Below are positions 1 to 12,840 of a stretch of 64,000 nucleotides of DNA, piece after piece; position 1 is the stretch's first letter; each line of letters starts with the position of its first letter. The notes under the pieces are model-generated. The model was not told the DNA's origin, made no database searches, and saw only the letters and a program-made list of their open reading frames with translations. A program made the position numbers and the translations under genes. This DNA is from Kudoa neothunni. Taxonomy: Eukaryota; Cnidaria. Where the stretch lies: NCBI GenBank assembly GCA_964304625.1, contig OZ199838.1, positions 2,418,001 through 2,482,000 of the forward strand, given 5' to 3'.

Positions 1-137
1 GAAAAGCAAATTCAACACAAATAAAGATGCCAACAAGTTTTAATCAGAAGTTTAATAGACATTAAATGATATGAAACAGTATGAAATCCGCATGATTTTA
101 AATGCTCTTTTGATCCACTTATAAATTGCTTAAGGTG

Positions 138-620
138 TCATTTTTGTTTCTTTCCTTTGAAAATTTTTTTACCCATCATGCTTGATCCCAACGATCCTTT
201 AGACGTTGATGAGCGTTCGGAAGGAGCAACCTTATTAAAAAATTATTAAACCATAAATGTGTAACATTTTTTTTACATTTTCTTCATTTAAACTGTTTTG
301 ACCAGAAGACTCATGGTCTGCTTTACTGATGATACAAGTTTCTACTAAAAAATCAACTATTATTTTAGATCGTGGTTTCATAGTTTGATACCAGCAAGGT
401 CAGGATTTTTCTCATAGGCTGCCCACACCTTAAAAACATGTGTGTATTCTTTAAGATATTTGTTCGTAAATCTATCTATGTCAAGACATCTCGCCAAAGC
501 TTGATTCTTGTAACTTAAAGTATTATACACTTGGCACTCATAAGCGGTTTGTTGGTCGTCAGATGCTTGAATGAATGGCATATTAAAAAATTCAATGGTT
601 CTTTTTAGTTTAGTAGCCAT
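138..620 (-). CDS. Unrecognised three-exon gene, 133 aa
   Basis: I do not recognise this protein. Three exons (620-392, 356-277, 230-138) join in one frame through GT-AG introns of 35 and 46 nt. Both introns carry in-frame stops, and phases match at both junctions, which is the main support. The product starts MATKLKRTIEFF, has a charged, probably helical middle (about residues 40-75, containing VWAAYEKNP) and ends in a serine-rich stretch followed by a lysine-rich tail (KGKKQK). There is no signal peptide or membrane segment. The start is the first ATG of the long exon. A 23-codon open frame lies on the plus strand over the last exon (from 178), but it has no splice support. Function unknown. 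Confidence 0.5.
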
Positions 621-1140
621 ACTTTGTCGATTGATCGGATTTAATTAAACTGATGAAAAGATATACATTCACACTGGTGATTAATATTCCATGATAATAA
701 TTCAGCAGAAATTATTAGTCCGTATCATTTTAATCTTAAATGGATTTTGCGTTTTCGAAATGGCGACATCTCATATTCAAAGTTTCTATTTATTTCTTTA
801 ATAGTTAATTATGTTGATTACTCGAGGCTGGATTATCTATATCTCAAAAAACATCAGAAAAAGGAAGCAACAATTATTCTTTGTCAAAACTATACACACA
901 ATACATACCAATTTGCACTGGTCAATTTGTTATTTCACAACTAATTATGGCGATATAGTTTGGTTGGAATGACCATTATAAAACGATCTGATTTCGAAAT
1001 ATAGCCACCGAATCAAATAGATATGGGTTTAAGATGAAATAAGAAAACAAATCTGTAATATTGAAGAAGAATATTTATTATGGAGATAATTCTTACGATC
1101 CCAAAAATTAATTATTTCGTTAGGACGATTAAACAAACAA
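621..1140. other. Gene-free AT-rich spacer
   Basis: No frame here has protein-like composition, and no splice-linked exons or repeat ends were seen. The open frame at 747-944 is low-complexity translation of AT-rich DNA. Confidence 0.5.
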
Positions 1141-1194
1141 GAAGTTTTATTTTTTACAAGTTATAAACTAGATTAATTCATTAGACTGTTGCAT

Positions 1195-1460
1195 TATCGC
1201 CAGCGAGATCTTCTCCGCTAACGCGTAGGCACCATAATGAGCCGCACGTAACACCTTGCCTACCTTTCTGATGTAAATTAGTTTCTGGAATAAGCCAATT
1301 AAATATCCTCGTTTCGAGGTAACCACACCCCAACTCTACCTATTGAACGGTGTTTACCATTCAGAATCCTGCTAATATTATCACGTAATATGATCCAAGA
1401 ATTCGAACCTCTTATCCGACTCTGCCGAGGGCAGATTGTTCGGTGATATGGTTGTTGGGC
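1195..1460. repeat. Uncharacterised interspersed repeat, copy A
   Basis: This GC-richer stretch matches 19478-19740 in the same orientation. The best block is about 45 bp (around 1300-1345 against 19588-19633) with a shared core TCCTCGTTT followed by a CACCCCAAC block, about 80% identical by eye. A second shared block has the pattern CTTCTCC-ACGC-TAGGCAC. Outside these blocks the copies drift and have indels. Ends and family are not resolved. It lies just beyond the 3' side of a decayed hAT coding remnant, so it may be transposon non-coding sequence. Confidence 0.5.
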
Positions 1461-1831
1461 TCAGAATCCGAAACTACCTTATTCGACTCCTGTCACTGAT
1501 TAGTCTATTGTTTTCGTACGAGTATGTCTCTATCTCGTAACGGGAGCTGTTGTTAGAATGGAATTATAACATATAATCTCATCTGCAGTTGCGATTAGAC
1601 CTAACAGATGATGTTAAATTAGAAGTTTGAATCGTCAGGGATGCATTAACAGCAGGGTGGCATAAGGCTCAATAAAATTGGTCATTGTCCAACATATTAT
1701 TTAAAAAAATTGTCCGCTTCCGACCTTAGATAATCCATATAGAAACAGTTGGACGTGAGCACAATCTTTAAAAAACCTTAGTACATTTGATTTGATTCAA
1801 CAACTATTATAATGATCTCGAAGTTATAATC

Positions 1832-2041
1832 TCAGATAAAAACTAACTTCTCAAGATGACATGACTTTAAGCGATGACGGATCTTTTGCAACATTAATTC
1901 AGCCGTTGAGGCATGTCTTTTACATTCCGCAGAACTCATTGGAATAGAATAAATTGACCTCGCAAGATGCTTGAGGTTGGAATGAGCGCGATAAATTAGG
2001 AGATCATCATATATTTCCGAAACAGATTCGTTTAAATCATT
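1832..2041 (-). mobile_element. hAT transposase remnant (C-terminal dimerisation region)
   Basis: The minus strand reads about 70 codons without a stop and ends in the conserved hAT C-terminal dimerisation signature: an L-x-x-L-A-R segment, then IYSIPMSSAECKR, then R-H-R-L and EKLVFI just before the stop. In the family this segment mediates transposase dimerisation. Only this end is recognisable. No catalytic region or BED finger was found upstream (2042-3200), so it is a dead fragment. Terminal repeats were not found. Confidence 0.72.
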
Positions 2042-5000
2042 TCGTATTTCTCTCCTATACGTGCGATGTTCGACGAAAGCAACAAAGTATCAATAGTAAC
2101 CGTGAGTCTTCTTTTTTGACAAAGGCTACGTTAACGTATAATGGAATCAGCTAAGGCATTATTAACTTATACAGTTAAATGTTTAATTAAAAAAAATCTA
2201 AAATTGTGGAAAATATATCTATAACTGCATTTTTAACTTCGTCATTATGTGTAATCCACTTTAAAATTCAAATTTTTGATAATTAGAATGAAGGACAAGT
2301 GCAATCCAATGTGCCGGTGTTAATTTAGAAACGAATTTACGTTATAAACTCTCTAAAAATTTTAATGAAAACTCATCTACTTCGATCGGTCAAGAATGTG
2401 TCAAATAAATCAATTCAATATACTTTGGCATAGCCATCCTTTCACTCCATGCCTCAAAAACATTCATTTTTTTGATAAAGCGATCCATATTCCAACCTCA
2501 GATAAAATATTTGTTTTAATCCAAGCTGACCTGCAGTCGTTTCTTTCAACTGGTTCTTGTAGTCAGTGCTATGTTTAACTTTAGGCTTCGTAACCTGTTC
2601 ACCACTCATCTGTCTGTCTGTTTGAATTGGACATTAATGAAATTTTGAATTATTTATACCAATTTAGAATTCTCAGAGTTTATAAGGGCAAAAGTTTGAT
2701 AGCATATTTAAATATAGTGTGAGATTTGTAAATGCAATCGTTCTATTTAATGAGTGAGGTATTTTCCCGGAGATGGAGATCGACAGCGTTTGTGTTCTCA
2801 ACTAACCCATATTCTTTTCAGCAAAAAACTTCTGTAAATCGTTTAAATTTTATTAATTTTGAATTTTAATCTAATTAATCGGAACATTTAGGCCTGACAT
2901 TATTTCCGCGTGTCTTAATGTGTTCGACTAGCTTTTGTCCTAATTCAAATTAATGTTGTCCGACGTCGGAAAGTGTGCCACCTTGATTAACAGGCATGAA
3001 ATCTCTCTAGATCGAAAATCCTTAAGGAATTATGGATAAGGTTAAGGACGGTCGTTGTTCAGAAAGGGGGAAGTTCTGCGGCACCTACAGTATTAATGAG
3101 GATAGTCCAATCAACCAAAACTCCGTAACCTCTTGTTCTTGATTTGAGGAGGGGTTTGATTTTGTAAAAAAAACTTATCCGATTCTCCTCTTTGTATAAA
3201 ACTATAAACTATGGTTTATAAACACTTAATAGTTAGTCCATAAACGATAGTTTACGTTGTAGAAAAGATTTACAGTTAAGAAACAATGATTTTATTTAGA
3301 TAGGGGATGGGACTTGTAAGCGCCGGGTTACAATCTCATAGTTATACAACGAGCGTCACCAATTATAACTCTATCTGGGTTAGGTTATTATGAAGAAAAA
3401 CATATTTGACCAAATAATTCTGATAAAATGATTCTTTTAATACTTAATTATTTTAAAACATTTTTTAGTATTTCAGGGGTATGATAGGAAAAATAAGATA
3501 AATAGCTTTTGGAGAAGTATCAACAAAAACGTACATTTTAATTACGTCTATATTAATAAGCAATTACCATCTTTATCAATTTGTCACCTTCTAGAGCCTG
3601 TTTTGGTCAAATTAGAACATCATGTGAACGATTTTCACGTGTAATCGATTTTCCCATTACTTCCGTGAGTATAATAAAAAGTGATATAAAATATTTCGAA
3701 CTTATTATATGTTATTCCACAGACAATGTAAAGAATAGACTGACTAATTTTCTCATTGTTTTTATGTAGAGATTATTGAATTAGGCAGTTTATAGTGACT
3801 TAATGTCAGTTCTTCGCAATAATGCTAATATGTTTAAAGTAAACGTTATCCAAAAAATTAAATAAAGTTTATTTTTACGGTTTTTCAGTCTTCATAGCTT
3901 GTGTAGAGCTGTATATTATCCTTAATTCATATTATTCGTCATCCCCTCAAAAAATTCTAATACTCTCGTCGCAATTTAATGATTATTCGTGTTTTTAACA
4001 TTAAATTTAACGTAAACCGATAAATAATTTTAATATAAAAAAAATACGAAAGCCTTATTTGTAAATGTTACTCAATATTAGTCTGGCTTTTAAAATATCT
4101 TAAGGAGCAATTAGAAGCAATACCTATTAAAATTAATCGAATTTTATAAGAAGCTTGCCATTAATACTCGATGACCTGATGAAATAACACGACGAGCCGT
4201 ATTATGCCAATCCCTGCTTTAAAATTGTTCCGTAAATCCACCCCATAAAAATGATGATTGATCAACAATCCTAATCTCCTTGAAACGGGATAAATTTAAT
4301 ATAATGTAAGCAGAATAAAACTATCAGCTATTAGAATATGAATGTATGTTCATTATTTATCAGTCTGAAATTGATGAACTCGACATAAATATTACAAATA
4401 GTTTAATTTTTACCAAAATTTTTCAGGAAATATAGTTTAGAAAAGTTTCATCTCATGATTTCAGTAGGCACTGATTTATTTGTATGTGTGATAATTTCAT
4501 TTGAAAATATCCGAAGAGGATTACACAGAAATTAATTTTTAGCATATTTTATTTCCATCATGCATGGAAAATCAGATTTCAGCAAATTATAGCTTTGTTT
4601 GAAATACTAATCACACAGAATGATGTACATGTTATCTCTATTGACCGTCATTTTCCCGTAATGGTAAAATTTTTTAACTTTTAATTATCCAAGCAATCTA
4701 GAAAATATCAAAAAGAATCAGGCTTGATGGATTCACAAATAGTTTGTAAGACTAGATTCTTTGAATGGATTCATTCTAGGAATACAAAGATCGTATTATT
4801 GAATTAGTATAGACAACAAGATAAATTATTTTTCGCGCATCAAAATAACGATATCTGGTTATTATCTGTAGATATTAACAGATGTGTAAATTTATTAATA
4901 GAAATGATTTGTTTTTTTTTCACAATTCATCATTAATCGAAACATAGAATAATTCTTGTGATTTGTTTTAAAGATAGTAAAATGAAATCTTGTTGCATAT

Positions 5001-5137
5001 TTTATTATGCATGTCGATAATATGCTTTGTGGAATCTTTCGACGTATACTTGGAAAGTTTTGTGGCAAGTTTTTTGTGTTTTTTTATTCTTGAGCGTAAA
5101 TTTTTCTAAACTAAACTCAGAAAAATAATGACAACTT
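2042..5137. other. Gene-free region with a GC-richer patch
   Basis: No supported gene. The patch at about 2890-3160 is less AT-rich than its surroundings and has short open stretches on the minus strand, but nothing recognisable. It may be decayed transposon. The rest is AT-rich with short, low-complexity frames. Confidence 0.4.
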
Positions 5138-6137
5138 TTATACCGAACAATTTGGACGGGAGGATGTATTGTTAAGTTCAATGGAAATGCGGTAGTATTT
5201 TCTCCATAATCTTTCGGATATCAAAATCTATTTGTTTACATTAATAGTTATAAAAATAGTTGGATAAGATTTATAGTCAATTGTTACATTTTTTCTAGCT
5301 TGGGCCAAAAGTTCGCTGACTTCGTCCAGGTCACTTAAAATTTTACGTATCGGTTGTCGTCCATCTTTTCTAGGAGGTTTTCCTTGATACACATTCATTA
5401 TGTGATCTTCTACAGCGCCAAGTATTTTTAAATGTTTCTATTCCAAAATAAATTCAATTTTTTTTCTATAAACTAATTCACATCAATATGTTTCACCATT
5501 CGATCCACATATCGTTTATTGCTTATAGGTACATAGCGGACCATTGTTATGAGTGAAGTAGCGCAATGAATGAGTTTTGTATAAAAGCGAGGCGATAGCT
5601 GTTGTGTAGCGTTTTTATCCTGTAAACATTTTAGTATGTCTAAAAGGATTTAGAGAATTTTAGAAAAATATTTTTCAAACTCTGCGACGTTTGAGAGAGA
5701 TTCAGATCGTCCCTACAATAACGGTATATAAACACTAACTGGTTATTGATCTACATGAAAGGATCATTTTTTAATGATTTATAATTGTTGATGACGCAAT
5801 CTTTGAACTTTTTTGTGGAGATTGTTGGAGAGAAACAACCCCAATGATCATCAATATTTTTCCCTTCAACGAACATGGGGTTGTGTTTTGAATACGACTC
5901 TGAATTATACGGTTGAATAGCTGGTTTTCTTTTATATTTTTTATTTTTTTTCTCATTGAGCTCATCACACAATAAATTATCAACAATTTTAGGGGATTCC
6001 AATGGTAACGTGTCGACACGAATATTTTGGTCTACATGTCTTTTATATTTCTTTGAATGGCTAAAAACAATAATCATATAGTCTAAATAACACAAATATT
6101 AATTAATTTTCTCACTGATTAAATCACGTGATGTCAT
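5138..6137 (-). CDS. Unrecognised six-exon gene, about 259 aa
   Basis: Six exons join in one frame: 6137-6116, 6082-5755, 5712-5681, 5639-5482, 5437-5288 and 5227-5138, with introns of 33, 42, 41, 44 and 60 nt, all GT-AG. Phases agree at every junction. The first exon has 7 codons (MTSRDLI) and a good GTGAG donor. The product is soluble: a lysine-rich segment (about 45-60), then a helical C-terminal half with Q-K-D-K-N, SPRFYTKLIHC and KHIDKHLKILG and a basic PPRKDGRQPIRK stretch. I do not recognise the family. The last exon could be read in another frame, so the extreme C-terminus is least certain. The next gene upstream ends 189 nt away on the same strand. Confidence 0.6.
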
Positions 6138-6326
6138 TTTATTTATTTAAATATTTCTGCATGTTAAATTTTGATAATAAATAAATGTCCCTATAACACT
6201 ACGCTAACGTTTTTATGATATAAAAACTTGAATTCATTTAATGTAAACAAAATTAAGAAACTTAAAAATTATAGCCAAGCTCCTCCAGCATTAAATATTT
6301 ATATAATATTTTTTAATTTAAGGTGA

Positions 6327-6658
6327 TTACCCATGTGGTTTTATTCGCGGAACATCCAAGTTGGATATTGTGTAGAGTTGGTTATTGACGGATTCAATTA
6401 TTTTTAGATCTCCCAATTCTCTTTGAATGAAAACTAGGTCGTCATTTATTCTAAAAAAATACTCGAATTTAATTAGAAAAGACTTTATCACTTGTTCATA
6501 TCTCTAATGAGTCGTCGAAGAAAATCATGAGATTTTGGATCCAATTTTAAACTCTTATAAAAATTATATGACCACTTTAAATCCTATTAAATTTTGAATA
6601 CTTGATCAATTTCATAGTAATCTGAAAGAAAGACTTTTTTTAGTTTTTTTAAGTCCAT
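6327..6658 (-). CDS. Unrecognised small helical protein, 90 aa, with an 18- or 27-nt intron
   Basis: Three exons (6658-6602, 6583-6492, 6450-6327) give a 90-residue charged, probably all-helical protein starting MDLKKLKKVFL, with a heptad-like stretch in DDLVFIQRELGDLK. The second intron is 41 nt. The first must be removed because it holds in-frame TAA and TAG. The sequence GTATTCAAAATTTAATAG is an 18-nt GT-AG intron, and a later AG gives a 27-nt alternative that also keeps frame (removing three codons). Length and composition suggest a subunit of a small complex, but I cannot name it. The next gene starts 189 nt downstream on the same strand. Confidence 0.58.
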
Positions 6659-8050
6659 CTAAAAACAAACTGTCAACCCACAGCGTTACCCTAACTGCCG
6701 TCCTTCTGTTGGTAACAACTCCAGCCCTAGTTTAAAATATCCAATACACTATGTGAAAACGTTCGGTATCAAAATGTTGTCAAAATGTATAGGTTTGTTC
6801 CGAAGTTCCATCACAATAAACACATTAATTATTTAAGTTTCCACTTAAAAATCCTCATTGAGTTCCCATTATGATGAATAGCAAAATACTAAAATCTCGT
6901 TAATGTTACTATTGGTTACTATTGATTTACCAAATTAAGCACTTTTTGCAATAACCAAGCAACCTATGTGAATTCAAGGTGATAGTAAGATAGAATCATT
7001 ATTTTGAGTTCGACGAAATACCATATCAAGATTTAAAGTGGCTGAATTTATTTAACAAATTAACCAATTTTAAACCGCAAATTTTTTTTATCAAAAGTCC
7101 TCAGAGGTTCCAATCCTTATTAAAAGCCTCATATAGCTTAGATAACCTGTGGTTATTGATTCAGATTCAACTCTCAAATGCTCAATAAAGCTTTATGAGA
7201 ACATTTTATTGATTAATAATTATTAACCTATTGTACTGATTTTTATATAAATATTTATTTCTACCAGTTTACTGCAATAAATTTTCTGTAGGGTTCAAAT
7301 ATTTTTTTTCTTTATTGGTGGTCATACGATGAAAAAAGCGTTAAATACTAATATTCTTCTCTACAATCCGAATTCATCAATAAGTAGAAAGAATCTCCAA
7401 TACAGAACCATCTTAGAAACAACTAAATTCAGTGTATCCAATTTGATCTTTATTGCAAACGTAATAACGTTCGTTTTATTACATGACACAAAATATACTA
7501 ATATCTGATTGAATAGGCGATAATAATTATCCCTTAAGTTGGGATATTTCGAAAAAATAGAATTACCACACGACTCCCAATTTAACCGCCTCAACGCTAA
7601 TAATGCCATATGACATAAAGTTTCTATTATTATGTCTTTACTCCTTTCATAACCCAATTTTAATTTTTCCTTAAAAAAATATTTTTTTTCTAATATACAA
7701 TCGGATTTCCTTTATCCGAAAACCGCGTTATCTAAACGATTTTTTAATTTATTTGAAAATGATATATATTCTAAATTAAAATAATTTTGTTCAGCCGAAA
7801 CAACTTTTTGAATATAAATACATTGAAACCTGGATTAGCGCCTGATTAAAATGCCATGTGGGTTAATTTTTATGATGTCTTTTATTCGTCATTTATAAAA
7901 TTTAGGTTTCTAGTCGATTACTAGAAACAATGTGATGTAAAAAAAATGATATCTTAAACCAAAAATGCAACCATATCGATAGTGAAAACAATAGCTGGGA
8001 AAAGACAAATGACTTGTGTACATTTTCATGATAAATTTTAACCCTCTAAA
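6659..8050. other. Gene-free AT-rich spacer
   Basis: The longest open frame (7361-7657, minus, 98 codons) has no recognisable domain and no flanking exons that join to it. I treat it as chance. Nothing else is visible. Confidence 0.4.
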
Positions 8051-8290
8051 CCAGCAGTTCTTACCCCGGAGGTTCGTGAATAATTTCATTAAAAGCTGAA
8101 TCCAATTTTATCATCATACATTAATTGTATTTGGGAATTTTTTAATATCAACGAAATTATTAAAATTTTCAAATACACCCTTGCGCTATTGTTTCTTAGA
8201 AATATTTTATGATTGTTACAAAATTTCCTTATGTTATATGTACTTTGTAAAAAATCTATAAAACCAAAAGTCATTCAGTAGGTTATTTGA
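8051..8290 (+). repeat. hAT-like MITE fragment, copy 1
   Basis: It begins with a hAT-type end (CAGCAGTTCTTACCCCGGAG) and runs about 240 bp in parallel with 43242-43500. Both share the order TTCGTG, AATTTCAT or AATTTAAT, CATACATTAATTG or CATACATTCATT, CTTGCG-TATTGTTTCTT, and TAGG or TAGTG-TATTATTTG. No opposite terminal repeat was found, so only one end survives. Confidence 0.55.
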
Positions 8291-10110
8291 TAAAAACTAA
8301 ACATATTCAAAAAAATATTGCTTAATGTTGCAGACTATGAAATTTAAGTGATTATTCCTTTTTACAACAAGCTATAATCGCAAAACTAGATTTCCATGCT
8401 GATAACCATAAAAAAAGCACAAAATCGCATATATATATATATATATATATAATGTTGCTCTTTCAAATACTTTGTGAGACTTCTGATAACTCATTGAAAA
8501 AAGAAACTACTAAAATCTCATTAAATATCCTTTAAATGTCTATTATTTATATAAAACATAGGGTTTTGCATTAATCTCGCATTATATTTCATAATAATTT
8601 CTCCTTTGTTAATTCTTTATTTTAATGGGCACAATAATTAACTAAAATAGAGATTTTTCATATCAAAAATATTTTAAATTATTATAAAACAATTTTTTCA
8701 CTTGGAAATTTTTTATGGAATTACTACTAATATGATATATAATATTAAATAAATTTCATTTAATTTTTTATGTTTAAATATTATTTTTCCTTTATTTATA
8801 TTTGGTTAGAATTTTAATAATATAAAAAAATACAGAAAAGACCTTTTATGTTTGTAATTTTTCGTTTTAATACCGAAAATAGTTCATGTCTTGGTTATTA
8901 AAATGTTCAATATATATTTCAAAACAAAACCACCACATAATTAATTTACACAATAAATATTTTATAAAATTGCTGATATTAGATAGATAATTTAACCCTT
9001 CTGATCCTAAAATTTTTCGTTTGCATCGAGAAATTTTTAAATTAAACTAATAATAAAATTCAACAATAATTTAAAATCTTTCTTAATCTGTCAACTAAAA
9101 TGACAATGAAGACGAAAGGATTAAAATATTTCCATGTATGGTTGGAATGTGCATTAGAACAGTGTTTCCTCTACAAATTTTCCACCCGTTCCCCCACCTA
9201 ATTTCCGCGTTCACTTCGCATCCCCTCCCCCATGTGAATGTCAAGACTCAAATTGAGTCACTCAATTATACTTTTTATTTAAATGCGAAAATAATAATAC
9301 CAACGAAAAATATCTTAAAATTATAATTTTGATTATTTTAGTTTATATTTTAACTCACAAATTTTCTCGTTACTTCTAAAATAAATTAAAACTAAAATGT
9401 TTTGGTTAACTCAATTCTGCTATGCATAATTGAAAAAAAGATGAACATTATCCTTTCACTACTCCTGACTTAATACTCCAATGATTGGAGCCATTATTTA
9501 TTCCAGTTTACATACACCATTTTTATGTAAAGTAATAAATTATGTTATTATAATTATTCCAAAATATAAGATGTAAAAATCAATATAAATGCAAAACTAA
9601 ACTATAAAAAGTAATGGTTGCCTAAATAAGTTCTATATTTAAAGGTGAAAATTAAATGAGCCCAATATAAATAGCCAATTCATATAGTTCACCAAGAAAT
9701 ATTATTTCAAAATCAATTGTAATTTAGTATTTATTTGATCTTGCGACTCTCTTGCTATCGCCGGTTTTTCATAAGTAATTCAAAGCAGAACATTTTGTTA
9801 GGACTATGAAACATGAAAATCGTTGTCGGGATTTAATGAATTCCCAATACTTATTATTTCTATATAATGAGGTCGATAAGCTTGTTTCATATGCTATCTT
9901 GTTCTGAATAATCTAGCGACTTCCTTATTCTATATTGAGTCATATTTAACTTAAATTTGGAGGCAATGGGTTAATAAAAATTCAATAGATTCAAAAAATA
10001 AGCTTTCTAAATATATTTGAATAAAAGAACTAATATATATTGTTAAAATTGGCATTCACTTATTTATGTGTATAAAATGAATGCTTTGAATCCTTGTTTT
10101 ATCTATATTT
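8291..10110. other. Gene-free AT-rich region
   Basis: Contains an (AT)n microsatellite just upstream (about 8429-8452) and a weak piggyBac-MITE-like segment near 8993-9127, where a TTAACCCTTCTG end faces GAAAGGATTAA. One plus-strand frame at about 9784-9908 (starting A-E-H-F-V-R-T-M-K) looks coding-like for 41 codons but has no partner exons. No gene supported. Confidence 0.35.
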
Positions 10111-10111
10111 T

Positions 10112-12110
10112 AAAGAACAATTAAGTAATAACTATGTGATATATTATCGAGAGATTTATATTATTTTGTTTGCTATATTTTTTAAAGACATGGGCTGTAG
10201 TACGTTTGAGTGTCACTCGGTATTCTTAACCCAGATCAGCGATAAAAAATTATTTTAGTTCATATTTCAACAATATTTCCTTACTGATAACAACACCTCT
10301 AACTAATGTCTCATTTTGCCATGAGATATTAAGTTTTACACCATTAGCCCATTTAAATTACAATTTTGTAGTTGTTACATATCTGGTGTTAGAGTTAAAT
10401 AACTATTATTATAACCGTCTTAAAAATAATCAGAAAAAATTAAATTATAGAAGAGTATATTCAAGAATTATTTAGATTCCAGAAATGCAACGCAAAACAT
10501 TCCTTGTAATGGGATAAGATTACAATGCACATAAATAATACTTGTCCAATACATGAGAAAAAAGTAATCTAAAAGAAAATTATAATTTTAATCATTTACT
10601 TGTGGAACAGCCCAGAGCACTTTGTATGAATATGAGTTCCACAACTTTTGCAAATATGAACGGTAGTGTTTTTACACACCACACATTCTACGTCATATTT
10701 TGTGAGGATGAGACACCAATGTTGGTTTATTACATAGATTTGCGTTCTGCAATTTACCCAACAGAGACTTTCGGCTAATTTTGGTTTTTGTGGATGTTAC
10801 CAAGTCAGTCACTATATTCCGGACATGCTTCAACTAGTCAATTTGTGTGTTATTTACAATTTATAAATACTCCATGAATTTACTACCTGCCATTGATATC
10901 ATATTCGTAATAATGAACCAATACCATTTTTTCCTTTTATGTTAATTATATAACAAGAAATTAAATTATCGGCAATATCTACTCCATCCATTAACTTATT
11001 ATATGCACATATCATAAATGGCTGACAAATAGTAATTTCTTTTTTCTTTGACCTACACTATCTTTTGATGCTTTGAAGAGAGTGAGCGGTGTAGCAATTA
11101 CTCAATGCGATAACAGGTTTTGTATCATTCCATTGAATGCGATGAATACCTTGTTGATCATCAGAAAACATCTCAAATTCTCCCCTTGGTTTTTTTGCCA
11201 TTACTTTTTGGGGAATAACATGGCAATATTGATATTCTGTTCGATCTTAAGGTTCCAGTAGTCTTGATATTTCTTCTTTTGAGCTCTTGTATATAATTTA
11301 TGAGAAGTAAAAATTATCGAAGAACACAGTGAGACCTTTTTTATCATAATTTGCTGACTTTCCACTATACACGTCAAAACTATACATATAACCGGAGGAT
11401 GACGACATAACCCACTGCAACTGCTTGAAGTCGAATCTAATTGGTTTATTTTTCATAAACATTTTAGCGGAATGCCTACCAGTATAATGTATCAACTGCA
11501 ACTGCCCATCCACAGATATATATTTTTCAAATATTCCGAATTTTTTGAAATTTTTGTTGAATTCTTGAATTAAGGGACGTTCCTTGAAAAATCTATCGGT
11601 GGTGTCAATAATTGAATTATTATTATTAGAATGAATGAATGAATTTTTTTATAGATTTGAAGCGTTTGTAGGTCATTGAATTTTTAACGACTTCAACACC
11701 AGCGTCTGGATAAGATTCCCAATACATAGACTGGCGTGCTAATCTATGATAACCAGACAAAATCAAAATGCCAATAAAAGATTTCATTTCACTAATCGTA
11801 ACATGAAAGTCATGACCGCTATTCTGGTTCGCATATAAATTAGTTTGTTTCATAATGCGTGTAAATCAATTTTCATTAAATAACTCCGAAAAAGTTCCAC
11901 AAGAATTTAGGTTCCTTTCAAGTATTGATGAAAAATTATCTATATTCCGATTGATTGATTGATATGGTCTCATTCGGACAAAAATTTTGATTTTTCTTGA
12001 GTAGAAACGATATTAGTTTTATCAGTCCATATCAAGGTACCGTCGTTTATAAAGGATTCAAACGCCTCAGAAAATACTTCAATTTCTCCATACGTCCCAG
12101 GAATTAAATT
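10112..12110 (-). mobile_element. piggyBac element, copy 1, truncated at both ends
   Basis: On the minus strand this is a near-identical copy of 35736-37748. It encodes most of a piggyBac transposase: the S-V-D-G-Q-L-Q segment, FFDNF, and MDGVDIAD supplying the three catalytic aspartates, then a C-terminal Cys/His-rich domain (RCVVCK-type). It lacks about 420 nt of the 5' part and about 200 nt of the 3' part of the longer copy, including both terminal repeats. It shares with that copy a TAG stop after S-I-K-R, but has its own 2-base shortening of a T-run after FFDNF, and it keeps the frame across YPDAGVE where the other copy has 4 extra bases. It cannot make a full transposase. Confidence 0.85.
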
Positions 12111-12269
12111 TTACTTTGACAATTCTTTTTTCTCTTTCAAACTACTAAAATCATTGTAGGATAAAAACATAAAGGGGACAGGTATAATTTGTTCTAATAG
12201 AACTGAAAAGTGTACATTTACACCCTCAAATATTTTTTCTAAAAATAAAAGAAGCCAATATGAAGAATT

Positions 12270-12840
12270 TACTGATGGAAACGGAATTGTTTGTGTTCAA
12301 TGGAATGGCACAAAGTCAGTCACCGTTATTAGCAATTATCTTTTGTGTCATCCATTAATGACAACTAAGAGGTTTTCGAAAATAGGAAAAAAAAACAAAT
12401 TTCTCTATTCTAGTCGTATATGATTGACGTCTATAACAAATACGTAGGTGGTGCAGATCAGACAGACACTAACATCTAACATTGCTAACTATTGCATTTC
12501 TATCAGAGGTAAAGATTGGTACTGGGCATTATTTGCTAATTCAATATCTATGTGTGTTGTTAACTCGTGGAGAATTATTACTACTTATGGCGTAAACTCC
12601 ATGGATTTATTACAACACACACGAGAAATAACCTCATGTCTAATTCTAATTACGTTACGCGGATCTACTTCGGGTGTTAGACGATCATCTTTAGCAAATA
12701 AAATAACAAAAAAAACATGTCCAGATTCTATTATTACAGATGATCTAACTCGTAAAAGATCGAGGTGTGCAGTGTGTCATAACTCAACTGTATACTATTG
12801 TAATGGCTATTCTACTCGATTACATCCAAAATGTTTTTAA
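12270..12840 (+). pseudogene. Second piggyBac family, 3' half of transposase (decayed)
   Basis: The plus strand encodes the C-terminal part of a piggyBac transposase unlike the neighbouring copy: an F-V-Q-W-N-G-T-K segment, then Y-N-K-Y-V-G-G-A-D-Q-T-D (third catalytic Asp region), SIRGKDWYWALF, and a cysteine-rich end (RCAVCHNSTVYYC...HPKC) that in the family binds the transposon ends. Two stops and at least one frame change break it. It meets the truncated end of copy 1 in opposite orientation, so the two are fused fragments. The N-terminal half was not found. Confidence 0.75.

Noticed and set aside
7361-7657. 98-codon minus-strand ORF
   Set aside because: Not recognisable and lacks flanking exons with compatible phase.
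8037-8050. TTAACCCTCTAAA just before the hAT MITE fragment, equal to the piggyBac MITE end
   Set aside because: Only 13 bases, with no opposite end found, so chance is likely.
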